DNA of 64,000 nt from Calothrix sp. PCC 6303 (GTDB lineage: Bacteria > Cyanobacteriota > Cyanobacteriia > Cyanobacteriales > Nostocaceae), in the NCBI RefSeq assembly GCF_000317435.1, contig NC_019751.1:4650001-4714000 (forward strand). Direction: 5' to 3'. Positions 28,290 through 36,019 of this stretch are shown piece after piece. A program made the position numbers and the translations under genes. How positions within the stretch are numbered: the stretch's first letter is position 1; each line of letters begins with the position of its first letter. The notes beneath the pieces are model-generated. The model saw only the letters and a list, made by a program, of their open reading frames with translations. It was not told the DNA's origin and ran no database searches.

Positions 28290-28601
28290 TTAACGATTTT
28301 TGCGTTCTGACACTAGTACTTCAGCAATAATCGTGGGTATATTTTGCATATCACATGAAGTCTGAAGTCCATCAACTGGTGACATGAAAGTGTAATTTGG
28401 ATCGCATTCTCCATTGTCATACACTTGAATAAACCAGCGGTCGGGAAATCCTTGAACAGCTATCTCCACTATGTACCAACTTTCACCAACTGGACGACAA
28501 CTAATGATAGCAAACCAATCTCTTTCTTCTGGATCAATCGTCCACTCTTCAAAAAGGAAGTCTAACGCTATTTTGCTAGCCTCTGCTGCATTTAATAGCA
28601 T
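28290..28601 (-). CDS. Hypothetical protein, cystatin-like fold suspected
   Basis: The protein has 103 aa. The arrangement is one helix (AAEASKIALDFLFEEW) followed by strands DWFAIISCRPVGESWYIVEIAVQG and RWFIQVYDNGECDPNY, with conserved tryptophans. This layout recalls small YrhB/immunity-type domains, but similarity is too weak for a name. It starts 2 bp after the stop of the 95-aa gene, so the pair is almost certainly translated from one message and may work together. Confidence 0.65.
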   Translation of the reverse strand: MLLNAAEASKIALDFLFEEWTIDPEERDWFAIISCRPVGESWYIVEIAVQGFPDRWFIQVYDNGECDPNYTFMSPVDGLQTSCDMQNIPTIIAEVLVSERKNR

Positions 28602-28603
28602 TT

Positions 28604-28891
28604 CTACTCCTTAGTTTCAACATTAGGGTAGTAGCCTAATTCCTTTGATAGTTCACGCGCAATATGAACTAAAAACTCAGCACCTTCTTGATTACCTTCA
28701 TGGGCAAAAATGGTTGCAACTTTTAATGCTGCTTTGATAAAATCTGCATCTATTAAAGATTGATTTTCTCTAATTATTTCTGGCTCCTGACCGTTTGGAC
28801 AAGATAACAATTTATCAATTAGTCCAAAATAATCTTCTAGTTGTTCTGGAGATTCTTCTTGATTGATTTGTGATGAGAATTGATCGGTCAT
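28604..28891 (-). CDS. Small protein like the N-terminal domain of cyanobacterial CHAT/TPR proteins
   Basis: The protein has 95 aa. The stretch LIDKLLSCPNGQEPEIIREN, then QSLIDADFIKAALKVA and HEGNQEGAEFLVHIARELSKEL, matches the conserved helical domain found at the front of many large cyanobacterial CHAT-protease and TPR proteins, but here it stands alone. Such a free domain could act as an adaptor or partner of a full-length CHAT protein elsewhere. It is directly followed (2 bp) by the 103-aa gene. The family link is recalled from pattern and moderately certain. Confidence 0.65.
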   Translation of the reverse strand: MTDQFSSQINQEESPEQLEDYFGLIDKLLSCPNGQEPEIIRENQSLIDADFIKAALKVATIFAHEGNQEGAEFLVHIARELSKELGYYPNVETKE

Positions 28892-28926
28892 GGTTTTGGG
28901 TTTAATAGTTAATTAGAAAAAATACT

Positions 28927-29298
28927 CTATCTTTTGATATTTTGTTGATACAGACGTTCTAACATATCAACATTTTGCTGATGGGTAGTCGCACGATGAA
29001 TTAAATATCTATCGTAGAGAAATAGGATAACTCCAATTGATACGGGAACGCCGACAAACAACCATTGAATAAATATGGCGAGATGCGGTTGTTGAAATAG
29101 GTCTATAATTGATGTTGATGAGTCATCGGGTGCATGATAATTTTGGTAAGAACTAAGGTTCAGATGCTGAGTAGTAATTTGTGATTGTATCAACTCCAAA
29201 TGTCGCTGCCAAATGATATTGAATACCATTAATCCAGGAGAAAATACTGCTATAACTACTAAACAAACTATGAAAATTTTCTGAAGCTTAATTTTCAT
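28927..29298 (-). CDS. Small two-helix membrane protein, hypothetical
   Basis: The protein has 123 aa with two transmembrane helices (residues 9-29 and about 76-97, LAIFIQWLFVGVPVSIGVILFLY). The loop between them is polar and probably faces the periplasm, and the C-terminal tail RYLIHRATTHQQNVDMLERLYQQNIKR is basic and cytoplasmic. Not recognised. It sits 35 bp upstream of the CHAT-N-like gene on the same strand, so a shared transcript is likely. Confidence 0.65.
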   Translation of the reverse strand: MKIKLQKIFIVCLVVIAVFSPGLMVFNIIWQRHLELIQSQITTQHLNLSSYQNYHAPDDSSTSIIDLFQQPHLAIFIQWLFVGVPVSIGVILFLYDRYLIHRATTHQQNVDMLERLYQQNIKR

Positions 29299-29495
29299 AT
29301 TATTTCTCTCTGGCTAGATAAGTTGTAGCGAGTGAGACGATAAGTGATTGAATGGGAGAAATTATCGTTTTGGTAGTTTATAATTGAGGCAAATCGTGGC
29401 AATTCAAATAGAACTCGCCATGCAATGACGAGGAACTTCCTTTGATTTGCTGATATGATTATTTTCCGAATATTGATTGATGTGTCTTGAATCAA
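29295..29495 (-). CDS. Doubtful small ORF overlapping the next gene
   Basis: The frame codes for 66 aa from a TTG start and ends in an ATGA overlap with the 123-aa membrane protein, the kind of junction seen with translational coupling. The residue make-up (Ile/Arg/Ser-rich, no domain) and the weak start argue against it. Retained only because of the overlap. Confidence 0.25.
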   Translation of the reverse strand: MIQDTSINIRKIIISANQRKFLVIAWRVLFELPRFASIINYQNDNFSHSITYRLTRYNLSSQREII

Positions 29496-29580
29496 TAAAG
29501 TTAAATAAATGTACTTTGATAACTTAATATTTGTGGGGATGACGCTCTTAACTTATCGAATGTAGATTGGAGGTAAGAAG

Positions 29581-29612
29581 TCCCCTCCCCTTACGAGGAG
29601 GGGTAGAGGGGA
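29581..29612. repeat. Palindromic repeat (CCCCTCCCC...GAGGGGTAGAGGGG)
   Basis: Arms TCCCCTCCCCTTAC and GAGGAGGGGTAGAGGGGA form a GC-rich fold-back in the 415-bp gap upstream of cysK. It is a common dispersed repeat in filamentous cyanobacteria. The rest of the gap shows one HIP1 site and no gene. Confidence 0.6.
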
Positions 29613-29910
29613 ATCTCTGCGTAAATCCTATAGCTGTTATATCAGTTGCTTTGGTGAGTACTCATTTTTGAACGGTGGATTAAGATGATTAGACTGATTG
29701 CGATCGCACTCACGCTCTAACCTTTATATTTGGTAGATATTCTCATTTTTTTTTGGGGTAAGGGTGCGGGTAATTTGGGGTAGGGGGACGAGATTTATTG
29801 AGATGGGGTGCTGATTTTTATGTACTCAATCAAATGGATGGGAAAAATTCCCTAAAGTCTGTTGAACAATAGTTATGTAGTAAATTTAGGATTTAAGGAG
29901 TTTTGAGAAA

Positions 29911-30870
29911 ATGCGAATCGCAAATAATGTAACTGAGTTAATTGGCAAAACTCCCCTAGTACAACTGAATCACATTCCCCAAGCTGATGGTTGTCTTGCC
30001 CGAATTGTCCTCAAACTGGAAGGCATGAACCCCGCAGCTTCAGTAAAAGACAGAATCGGCTTGAATATGGTGAAAACTGCTGAGGAAGCAGGATTAATCC
30101 AAGCAGGAAAAACAATTCTTGTCGAACCCACCTCTGGAAATACTGGAATTGCCCTAGCAATGGTGGCAGCTGCACGGGGTTATAAGTTAATTTTGACAAT
30201 GCCGGAAACCATGAGTTTAGAACGTCGTTCGATGTTACGTGCTTATGGTGCTACTTTGGAATTAACCCCAGGAAGTGAAGGAATGCGAGGTGCCATTAAC
30301 CGTGCAGAGCAGTTGGTAGCAAGCACTCCGAATGCTTACATGTTGCAACAATTCCGTAACCCCGCTAACCCCCAAATTCACCGCGAAACCACCGCTGAGG
30401 AAATTTGGAATGACACTGATGGAACTGTAGATATGGTGGTTGCTGGTGTGGGTACTGGGGGAACAATTACAGGAATTACAGAAATTCTTAAGGATCGAAA
30501 ACCCACTTTTTATGCTGTAGCTGTGGAACCTGCTAATAGCCCTGTACTTGCTGGTGGCAAAGCTGGACCTCACAAAATTCAAGGTATTGGTGCTGGATTT
30601 ATTCCCGATATTATGCGTACTGAGTTAATTGATGAGATATTTCCGGTCAGTGATGACCAGGCAATGGAGTATGGACGCAGATTAGCAAGGGAAGAAGGTT
30701 TACTTTCAGGAATATCATCTGGTGCTAATCTATACGCAGCTATCCAAATTGGTAAGCGTCCCGAAAATGCTGGCAAACTAATTGTGGTAATTCAACCTTC
30801 TTTTGGAGAAAGATATTTAACTACTGCGATGTTTCAAGATTTAGCAGCAGATGTATCTGTTGTGAAGTGA
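29911..30870 (+). CDS. cysK: Cysteine synthase A (O-acetylserine sulfhydrylase)
   Basis: The protein has 319 aa, the normal length. The pyridoxal-phosphate Lys lies in [14 protein letters not shown] near residue 47; the substrate loop [12 protein letters not shown] is near 73; and the phosphate-binding [13 protein letters not shown] is near 180. The late [11 protein letters not shown] completes the family pattern. It makes cysteine from O-acetylserine and sulfide with PLP in the cytoplasm. AAGGAG precedes the ATG by about 11 bases. The stop codon TGA lies inside the GTGAAC hexamer that borders the TnpB transposon, so the mobile element begins at the very end of this gene without changing its protein. 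Confidence 0.95.
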   Translation: MRIANNVTELIGKTPLVQLNHIPQADGCLARIVLKLEGMNPAASVKDRIGLNMVKTAEEAGLIQAGKTILVEPTSGNTGIALAMVAAARGYKLILTMPETMSLERRSMLRAYGATLELTPGSEGMRGAINRAEQLVASTPNAYMLQQFRNPANPQIHRETTAEEIWNDTDGTVDMVVAGVGTGGTITGITEILKDRKPTFYAVAVEPANSPVLAGGKAGPHKIQGIGAGFIPDIMRTELIDEIFPVSDDQAMEYGRRLAREEGLLSGISSGANLYAAIQIGKRPENAGKLIVVIQPSFGERYLTTAMFQDLAADVSVVK

Positions 30871-30871
30871 A

Positions 30872-32119
30872 CTACCCAACACCCATCTGAGTACAGATAG
30901 GGTGTGGGCTTCCCAATTCACAGGGGATTGCCTCGGACTTCATGGATTTTTTACGTCCTGAAGACTTTGGTCTTACATCCCCTCCAAGGGCAGAAGCGCT
31001 AGTTCCTAACGCCCAAAGTCGCAAACCTTCATTTCTAATATTTATTGCCGCATTGATATCTCTATCATGCTTACTCAGGCAGTGAGGACAATCTACAAAC
31101 CTGACACCCAATGAATCATATCCTTTCTGTAGCATTGGGATTGGTAGTAGGGTATTGCTACAAAGTTGAGAAGATGGTAAGAAACGTCCTATTTCTTGGT
31201 AGGTATGACCAAATCTCTCAGCTTTGTATTTGAGCATAGTTTGAAACATCCCCCATCCTTGGTCTGATATAGATTTTGCCAAGTTGGGATTTTTAACCAT
31301 GTTCTTTACTGCCAAATCTTCTACACAAATAACTTGGTTTTCGTATGCTATTTTGCGAGATAGCTTGTGTAGAAAGTCTTCTCTTACTCTAGCTATTTTG
31401 CTAGAGACTTTGGCTACTATTCGTTTGGCTTTACGACGTTTATTAGAAGTTTTATCTGTCTTCTTAGCCAATTTCTTCTGTTTGCGTTTTCTATTCTTCT
31501 CTAACTTTGCTAATTGCTTTTTAGGCAGGTCATATTTTGAACCCTCAGAAGTTATAGCAAAGTTTTTTAATCCCAAATCAACACCAATAGCGTCTCTAAT
31601 TGCTACTACTGGCGTATCTTCCTGATTAAAAAGGATAGAAGCGTAGTATTTACCGTCTGCATTTCTGGATATTGTTACAGTTGTGAACTTTGCAATTGGC
31701 AGTTCTTTGTGAAACACGGTTTTGATTAACCCCAAATTACCGGGAAACTTAATCACAGAATCCTCTGGCATCAATTTCACATTTTGGGGATATTGAATTG
31801 ATTGTTTACCATGCTTAGATTTAAAGTTAGGGAATTTAGTACGTCCTTCAAAAAAGTTGACAAAAGCACTTGAAAGGTTGAATGTGACTCGTTGCAACAC
31901 TTGGCTGTATGCGAGTCCTAACCATTCATATTCCTTTTTCAACCCTGGAAGCAACTTATCCATTGCTGCTTTAGAAAATCCTTTCCCTGTTTCTTTATAC
32001 GCGACAGTAGTGGCATTAAGCATATAATTCCACAACCAACGAGTATTGCCAAAACATTGAGCTAAATATGATTCTTGCTCATCAGTGGGATAAATCCTAA
32101 GTTTAATTGCTCTATACAT
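30872..32119 (-). CDS. tnpB: RNA-guided nuclease TnpB (IS1341-type OrfB)
   Basis: The protein has 415 aa. The N-terminal MYRAIKLRIYPTDEQESYLAQCFGNTRWLWNYML is the usual wedge/HTH start. RuvC-like active-site residues are all present: Asp in GVDLGLKNFAITSEG near 190, Glu in ICVEDLAVKNMVKN near 275, and Asp in HDRDINAAINIRNEG near 360. A Lys/Arg-rich helix pair lies at about 205-240. The zinc ribbon is unusual: CPHC is intact but the first half reads LCSNTLLP with only one Cys. The final residues GSPHPICTQMGVG are encoded by the right-end hairpin of the element. The gene is full length and could be active. Confidence 0.92.
   Translation of the reverse strand: MYRAIKLRIYPTDEQESYLAQCFGNTRWLWNYMLNATTVAYKETGKGFSKAAMDKLLPGLKKEYEWLGLAYSQVLQRVTFNLSSAFVNFFEGRTKFPNFKSKHGKQSIQYPQNVKLMPEDSVIKFPGNLGLIKTVFHKELPIAKFTTVTISRNADGKYYASILFNQEDTPVVAIRDAIGVDLGLKNFAITSEGSKYDLPKKQLAKLEKNRKRKQKKLAKKTDKTSNKRRKAKRIVAKVSSKIARVREDFLHKLSRKIAYENQVICVEDLAVKNMVKNPNLAKSISDQGWGMFQTMLKYKAERFGHTYQEIGRFLPSSQLCSNTLLPIPMLQKGYDSLGVRFVDCPHCLSKHDRDINAAINIRNEGLRLWALGTSASALGGDVRPKSSGRKKSMKSEAIPCELGSPHPICTQMGVG
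30879..30907. repeat. Right-end subterminal hairpin of the TnpB element
   Basis: Arms ACACCC and GGGTGT plus ATCTG/CAGAT around the loop AGTA. In tnpB orientation it lies about 6 bases inside the terminal GTTCAC and overlaps the end of the tnpB coding frame, as expected where the omega RNA is made. Confidence 0.75.
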
Positions 32120-32269
32120 GGTATCGACCTTACCGCGTTTCTATATTTATGATAACAGGTTTTTAAATGATTGCGCTATCAGAAAAAAGAAATATTTTGT
32201 ACTCGCAGAGCGAGAAGCAAGCTACAAAAACGTCAAGACTACGCAACTCGACTCACGCGCAATTCATGA

Positions 32270-32307
32270 GCGAAAATGCGGTGTAGCTCTGCTTGCCGCA
32301 TTTTCGC
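32270..32307. repeat. Strong 12-bp hairpin inside the TnpB element
   Basis: GCGAAAATGCGG (32270-32281) and CCGCATTTTCGC (32296-32307) are perfect inverted repeats with a 14-nt loop. It lies between the left-end hairpin and tnpB, inside the untranslated leader. It may block read-through into tnpB or be a nested repeat. Confidence 0.75.
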
Positions 32308-32312
32308 ATCTC

Positions 32313-32338
32313 AACACTGACCTGAGTACAGGTACAGT
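32313..32338. repeat. Left-end subterminal hairpin of the TnpB element
   Basis: Arms ACACTG and CAGTGT plus CCTG/CAGG around the loop AGTA, directly next to GTGAAC at 32339-32344. It matches the right-end hairpin in length, loop and core sequence, with paired changes in the stem. Confidence 0.75.
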
Positions 32339-32344
32339 GTGAAC

Positions 32345-32722
32345 CTTCTTGCTGTTTAAGGTAAAGTCTCGGTTTCTGATTTGAGCATCACGGCAAGTAA
32401 CTAAGGCAAGGCGCAGCTAACAGCTTTATTTTTAACTTTTGATAAAAAGAATGTTAACAAATATTACAAAAAGTATATTTTTTACCTTTGATGATTATTC
32501 TGCGGGAAAAATATTGTAAAAAGTAAAGAAAATATTAAAAAATGCGTCAATTAAATTCTAGTGAGGTAAAAGGCTGGTTAACTTTCTTAAGCTTTTATTT
32601 AGATATGGGCAAAATAGATGCTTTTAGCGGCAGACTATAGCGAACCATGGAACTAAATCCGGATAGTAATTTTTCCTGTTGAATTTGATAACAATAATAT
32701 GTACTGAGGAGCGGTATCGGAT
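32345..32722. other. AT-rich intergenic region, no gene seen
   Basis: About 380 bp between the transposon and the NYN-domain gene. There is no open frame of note and no strong hairpin. It probably carries the promoter of the NYN-domain gene. Confidence 0.45.
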
Positions 32723-33352
32723 ATGCAGCTACTTCCAAGACCTCAGATGAATAACGGTTTACGTTTAAAGTTAGAATCTGATCAAAACCAGGAACAACCT
32801 GGGTTAAGGATAGTTAATAAAACAAATGTTTCGCGCACTAGAAGGGAAGAGGAGGAAACAAGACGCGAACGCGTAGCGGTTTTTATTGATGGTGCTAATC
32901 TATTTTATGCGGCTATGCAGCTAAATTTAGAGGTGGACTATGCTAAGTTGCTGCGGTGCTTAGTTAAGGATCGTAATCTGGTTCGTGCCTATTTTTATAG
33001 TGCTTGCGATAGTACGAATGAGAAGCAGCAGGGTTTTTTGCTGTGGATGAGTCGTAATGGTTATCGTGTTGTCAGTAAGGAGTTAATCCAGTTTCCTGAT
33101 GGTTCTAAAAAGGCTAATCTGGATGTGGAAATTGCTGTGGATATGCTGACTTTGGCTCGGTATTGCGATACGGTGATTCTGTTGAGTGGTGATGGAGATT
33201 TGGCTTATGCTGTCAATTCTGTGGCTTATAAAGGGGTACAGGTTGAGGTGGTAAGTTTGACTTCCATGACTAGTGATACTTTGATTAATGTTGCTGATTC
33301 TTTTACGGATTTGGAGGAGATTCGGGAGGAGATTCAACGGAAGAAGGGCTAG
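32723..33352 (+). CDS. NYN domain protein (LabA/DUF88 type)
   Basis: The protein has 209 aa. After a 45-residue basic, variable leader the NYN (PIN-like) fold begins: RVAVFIDGANLFYAAMQL near residue 52 with the first catalytic Asp and Asn. KANLDVEIAVDML near 130 gives two more acidic residues, and TVILLSGDGDLAYAVNSV near 152 the last. The end VADSFTDLEEIREEIQ is typical of the LabA group. NYN proteins are predicted RNases; in Synechococcus LabA affects circadian output, but orthology is not shown here. ATG at 32723, upstream GAGG. Confidence 0.88.
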   Translation: MQLLPRPQMNNGLRLKLESDQNQEQPGLRIVNKTNVSRTRREEEETRRERVAVFIDGANLFYAAMQLNLEVDYAKLLRCLVKDRNLVRAYFYSACDSTNEKQQGFLLWMSRNGYRVVSKELIQFPDGSKKANLDVEIAVDMLTLARYCDTVILLSGDGDLAYAVNSVAYKGVQVEVVSLTSMTSDTLINVADSFTDLEEIREEIQRKKG

Positions 33353-33984
33353 TGACTGTTAACTAATTTCTACCGATAACTAGACAGAGCTTACTTTTTG
33401 TCAATATCTTTAATTAACTCATCAACATAATTCCTAAGTTTGTCTTGCCACGTTCGGTATCGTTTTGAGCTTTTCTCGGACACCTGGCAAGACTTTAAAC
33501 TGTAATGGCACTTTATTATAGGCATTTGTTAATCCTTAGCGATCGCGTAAGTCCTTATGACTAGCCCTTTCAAGGTGGTAATGTAAAAAGCTTGATTTGA
33601 CGTTGTTCAAAACTTTTCGTTTAGCCGAGAAACCCGGTTTCTTTCGACTCAAGACAAAAATTTTGCGTATTCAAACTGAAGAAACATTCTTTTCAGTCGT
33701 TAGCTTCTCTTCAATTCTGATCGCTTTTTTAGGAAAATTATTGAGAAAAATATCTATTAAAGCTATTGCTTTATTTTGAATGAAAAAAATTTGAATAAAT
33801 TATCTGTAGTTGCTGAAAGCCTACAAAATACGACATGCTGTCATATTAGCAAATCAGAAAAATGTATTAATTGTGCGAAAAAATACTTAGATTTTATGGT
33901 ATAGCTAGTAATAGCTCTCGATTAGGGAGATTTTATTTATACTATTCATAAAATCGTGAAGTTTTCAGGTATTATTTTCAGTCA
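33353..33984. other. Intergenic region with one palindromic repeat
   Basis: About 630 bp before the uptake operon. AGAAACC-C-GGTTTCT at 33628-33642 is a frequent cyanobacterial palindrome, and one HIP1-like GCGATCGC occurs at about 33540. A 60-codon frame over the palindrome looks like repeat-derived noise. No gene is supported. Confidence 0.5.
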
Positions 33985-35013
33985 ATGAATATATTGTCAC
34001 CATCCTTTCACAAGCAAATTCAAGCAGTTTTCACAAAACATCGTGTACTGTTTGCAGTGGGATTTCTGATAACTGGACTTTTTTTGACGTTGTTGCTGTC
34101 ACTTTCCCAAGGTGCGGTTCCGTTGACTTTTGAGGAGATGTTGCAAGCACTACTTCGTCAAGGCGATCAACTTCAACAAACTATACTGTGGGATCTACGT
34201 ATTCCCCGGATTTTAGCAGCGATTCTAGTAGGTTCGGCTTTAGGGATGTCTGGTGCATTACTCCAAGGAATGTTACGGAATAGTCTCGCAGACCCTTTTA
34301 TTTTGGGGATTTCAGCGGGTTCTGGCTTAGTTGTAATTGTGATGGTGGTACTACAGGTTTTCCAAGCTTGGATTCCTCTTGCTGCTTGGGTGGGTGCAAT
34401 TGTGACAACAACCATCGTAATTTTTCTCGGTCGTTCGGGTAATAAAATTTCGGTGGAAAGGTTGATTTTAGGTGGAGTTGCTGTTAGTTCATTGTTTGGT
34501 GCTGTTCAAAGTACCTTACTTTTGCTTGCAGAAGATGGACAAATTCAACAAGCATTGAACTGGTTGATTGGGAGTTTGAATGGAAGAGGTTGGAGGGAAG
34601 TGACAACCGCAGCACCTTATGTAATTATCGCTTTGATTGGGGGGTGTTTGTTAGCACGTTCCTTAAATTTGCTGGCATTGGGAGATGATCTAGCGGTGGG
34701 TTTGGGAGTAAATTTAGTGCGATCGCGCTTTTTAATCGCGGGGGTTGCAACGTTACTCGCAGCAGGAGCAGTTAGCGTCAGTGGGTTGGTGGGTTTTATT
34801 GGTTTGGTGGTTCCCCACGGAATTCGCTTGATGGTTGGGAGTGACCACCGAATTTTACTACCATTGTCGGCTTTGGGGGGAGCTTGGTTATTAATGTTTG
34901 CAGATTTGCTTTCCCGACTAAATGCGATTGAGTTACCTGTTGGTTCTGTGACTGCGCTGATTGGTTCTCCGTTATTCATCTGGTTACTCTATCAGCGTAA
35001 AACTAATTTGTGA
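33985..35013 (+). CDS. FecCD/BtuC-family ABC transporter permease
   Basis: The protein has 342 aa with about ten membrane helices. The family signature is clear: LWDLRIPRILAAILVGSALGMSGALLQGMLRNSLADPFILGISAGSGL at residues 65-112, and later GLVGFIGLVVPHGIRLMVGSDHRILLPLSALGGA, the loop that contacts the ATPase. It moves iron-siderophore, heme or cobalamin across the inner membrane. It is the first gene of a same-strand module with an ATPase (73 bp later), TonB-dependent receptor and binding lipoprotein. The substrate cannot be read from the permease alone. Confidence 0.92.
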   Translation: MNILSPSFHKQIQAVFTKHRVLFAVGFLITGLFLTLLLSLSQGAVPLTFEEMLQALLRQGDQLQQTILWDLRIPRILAAILVGSALGMSGALLQGMLRNSLADPFILGISAGSGLVVIVMVVLQVFQAWIPLAAWVGAIVTTTIVIFLGRSGNKISVERLILGGVAVSSLFGAVQSTLLLLAEDGQIQQALNWLIGSLNGRGWREVTTAAPYVIIALIGGCLLARSLNLLALGDDLAVGLGVNLVRSRFLIAGVATLLAAGAVSVSGLVGFIGLVVPHGIRLMVGSDHRILLPLSALGGAWLLMFADLLSRLNAIELPVGSVTALIGSPLFIWLLYQRKTNL

Positions 35014-35086
35014 TTATTCATTTCCACTACTTGTATGTATCTGCTGATAGCTAATTTGCCTAATTAATCCAAAATCCAAAACAAAA

Positions 35087-35863
35087 ATGCCTTTAGAAAT
35101 TCAAAATTTAACAGGTGGTTACACCACGATTCCCATTGTCAAAGATGTGAATTTAAGTTTACAAACTGGAGAATGGTTAAGTTTAGTTGGTGCAAATGGT
35201 TCAGGGAAGTCAACTTTTTTAAAGTTACTCATTCGCATACTTTCACCTTTACATGGAGCCGTATTATTAGATGGGAAAATCATTCATTCCCAACCTGCAA
35301 ATGTAGTCGCACAAAAGCTGGCATTATTACCCCAACAACAAACAGTTCCTGCTGGTTTGACAGTCAGGCAATTGGTTAGTTTAGGACGCACACCCCATCA
35401 ACCTTGGTGGCAATGGGAATTAGCTTCAGAAGATAGGGAGAAAGTCGAAATAGCAATTCAAAAAACCCAGTTAGAAGCTTTTAGCGATCGCTCTGTGGAA
35501 AATCTTTCTGGGGGAGAAAGACAACGGGCTTTTTTGGCTTTAGCTTTAGCACAAGAACCAAAGGTTTTGTTGTTAGATGAACCCACGACTTACTTAGATA
35601 TTAACTATCAATTACAATTACTGGAATTACTCAAAGAATTAAACCAAACACAGCAATTAACTATTGTCACCGTACTACATGAATTAAATTTAGCCGCTAG
35701 ATATAGCGATCGGATTGCTTTGTTTAAACAGGGTCATCTGTGGGATGTGGGAACACCCGCAAAGGTTTTAAACCCAGATGCGATCGCACAGGTTTTTAAT
35801 GTTGAAGCTCTAATTATTGATACTCCTGTTGGTTTACAGGTTTGTGCAATGTCATCTCTATAG
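35087..35863 (+). CDS. ABC transporter ATP-binding protein (FecE/BtuD type)
   Basis: The protein has 258 aa. Walker A is VGANGSGKSTF near residue 36, the signature is ENLSGGERQRAFLAL near 140, Walker B is VLLLDEPTTYLD near 162, and the switch His is in VTVLHELNLAARYSD near 195. The long insertion LGRTPHQPWWQWELASED is usual for the iron/B12 uptake subfamily. It pairs with the FecCD permease just upstream. The ATG at 35087 lies in AAAAATG with no good ribosome site; translation may be coupled to the permease. Confidence 0.92.
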   Translation: MPLEIQNLTGGYTTIPIVKDVNLSLQTGEWLSLVGANGSGKSTFLKLLIRILSPLHGAVLLDGKIIHSQPANVVAQKLALLPQQQTVPAGLTVRQLVSLGRTPHQPWWQWELASEDREKVEIAIQKTQLEAFSDRSVENLSGGERQRAFLALALAQEPKVLLLDEPTTYLDINYQLQLLELLKELNQTQQLTIVTVLHELNLAARYSDRIALFKQGHLWDVGTPAKVLNPDAIAQVFNVEALIIDTPVGLQVCAMSSL

Positions 35864-35921
35864 GTCAACTAGTTAAGCTGAGAAAATAAAGCTTTTAACC
35901 AGTAAAATCATATATTCATGA

Positions 35922-35936
35922 TGAGAATGATTATTG
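35922..35936. promoter_or_regulatory. Putative Fur box
   Basis: TGAGAATGATTATTG lies 83 bp before the receptor gene. Against the 7-1-7 Fur consensus TGATAAT-N-ATTATCA it matches 11 of 14 arm positions. This fits iron control of the receptor, but a single box found by eye is weak evidence. Confidence 0.5.
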
Positions 35937-36019
35937 TTACTCTAATAAATTTATTAGTTTCACAGCATACAGAACACTTTGATTTTTAATTCTAGCTAAC
36001 CTTAACTAAAAACATATCC

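Larger units (their letters stand above)
30867..32338 (-). mobile_element. TnpB-only IS200/IS605-type element
   Basis: An element of about 1.47 kb with tnpB and no tnpA. The proposed ends rest on two facts. In tnpB orientation GTTCAC occurs immediately before the left end (32344-32339) and again as the last bases of the right end (30872-30867). Two subterminal hairpins sharing a CTGTACTCAG core lie at 32313-32338 and 30879-30907, and their arms differ by compensatory changes (ACACTG/CAGTGT against ACACCC/GGGTGT). No target duplication is expected for this class, which inserts 3' of a short target. The exact boundary is inferred. Confidence 0.75.

Noticed and set aside
33597-33779. 60-codon frame (AEKPGFFRLKTK...)
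   Set aside because: It covers a known type of palindromic repeat (AGAAACCCGGTTTCT) and has a poor start; such peptides recur as noise in cyanobacterial genomes.
33800-33984. Cobalamin riboswitch before the uptake module
   Set aside because: I looked for the B12-box pattern and the usual flanking helices and did not find them, so B12 control is not supported here.
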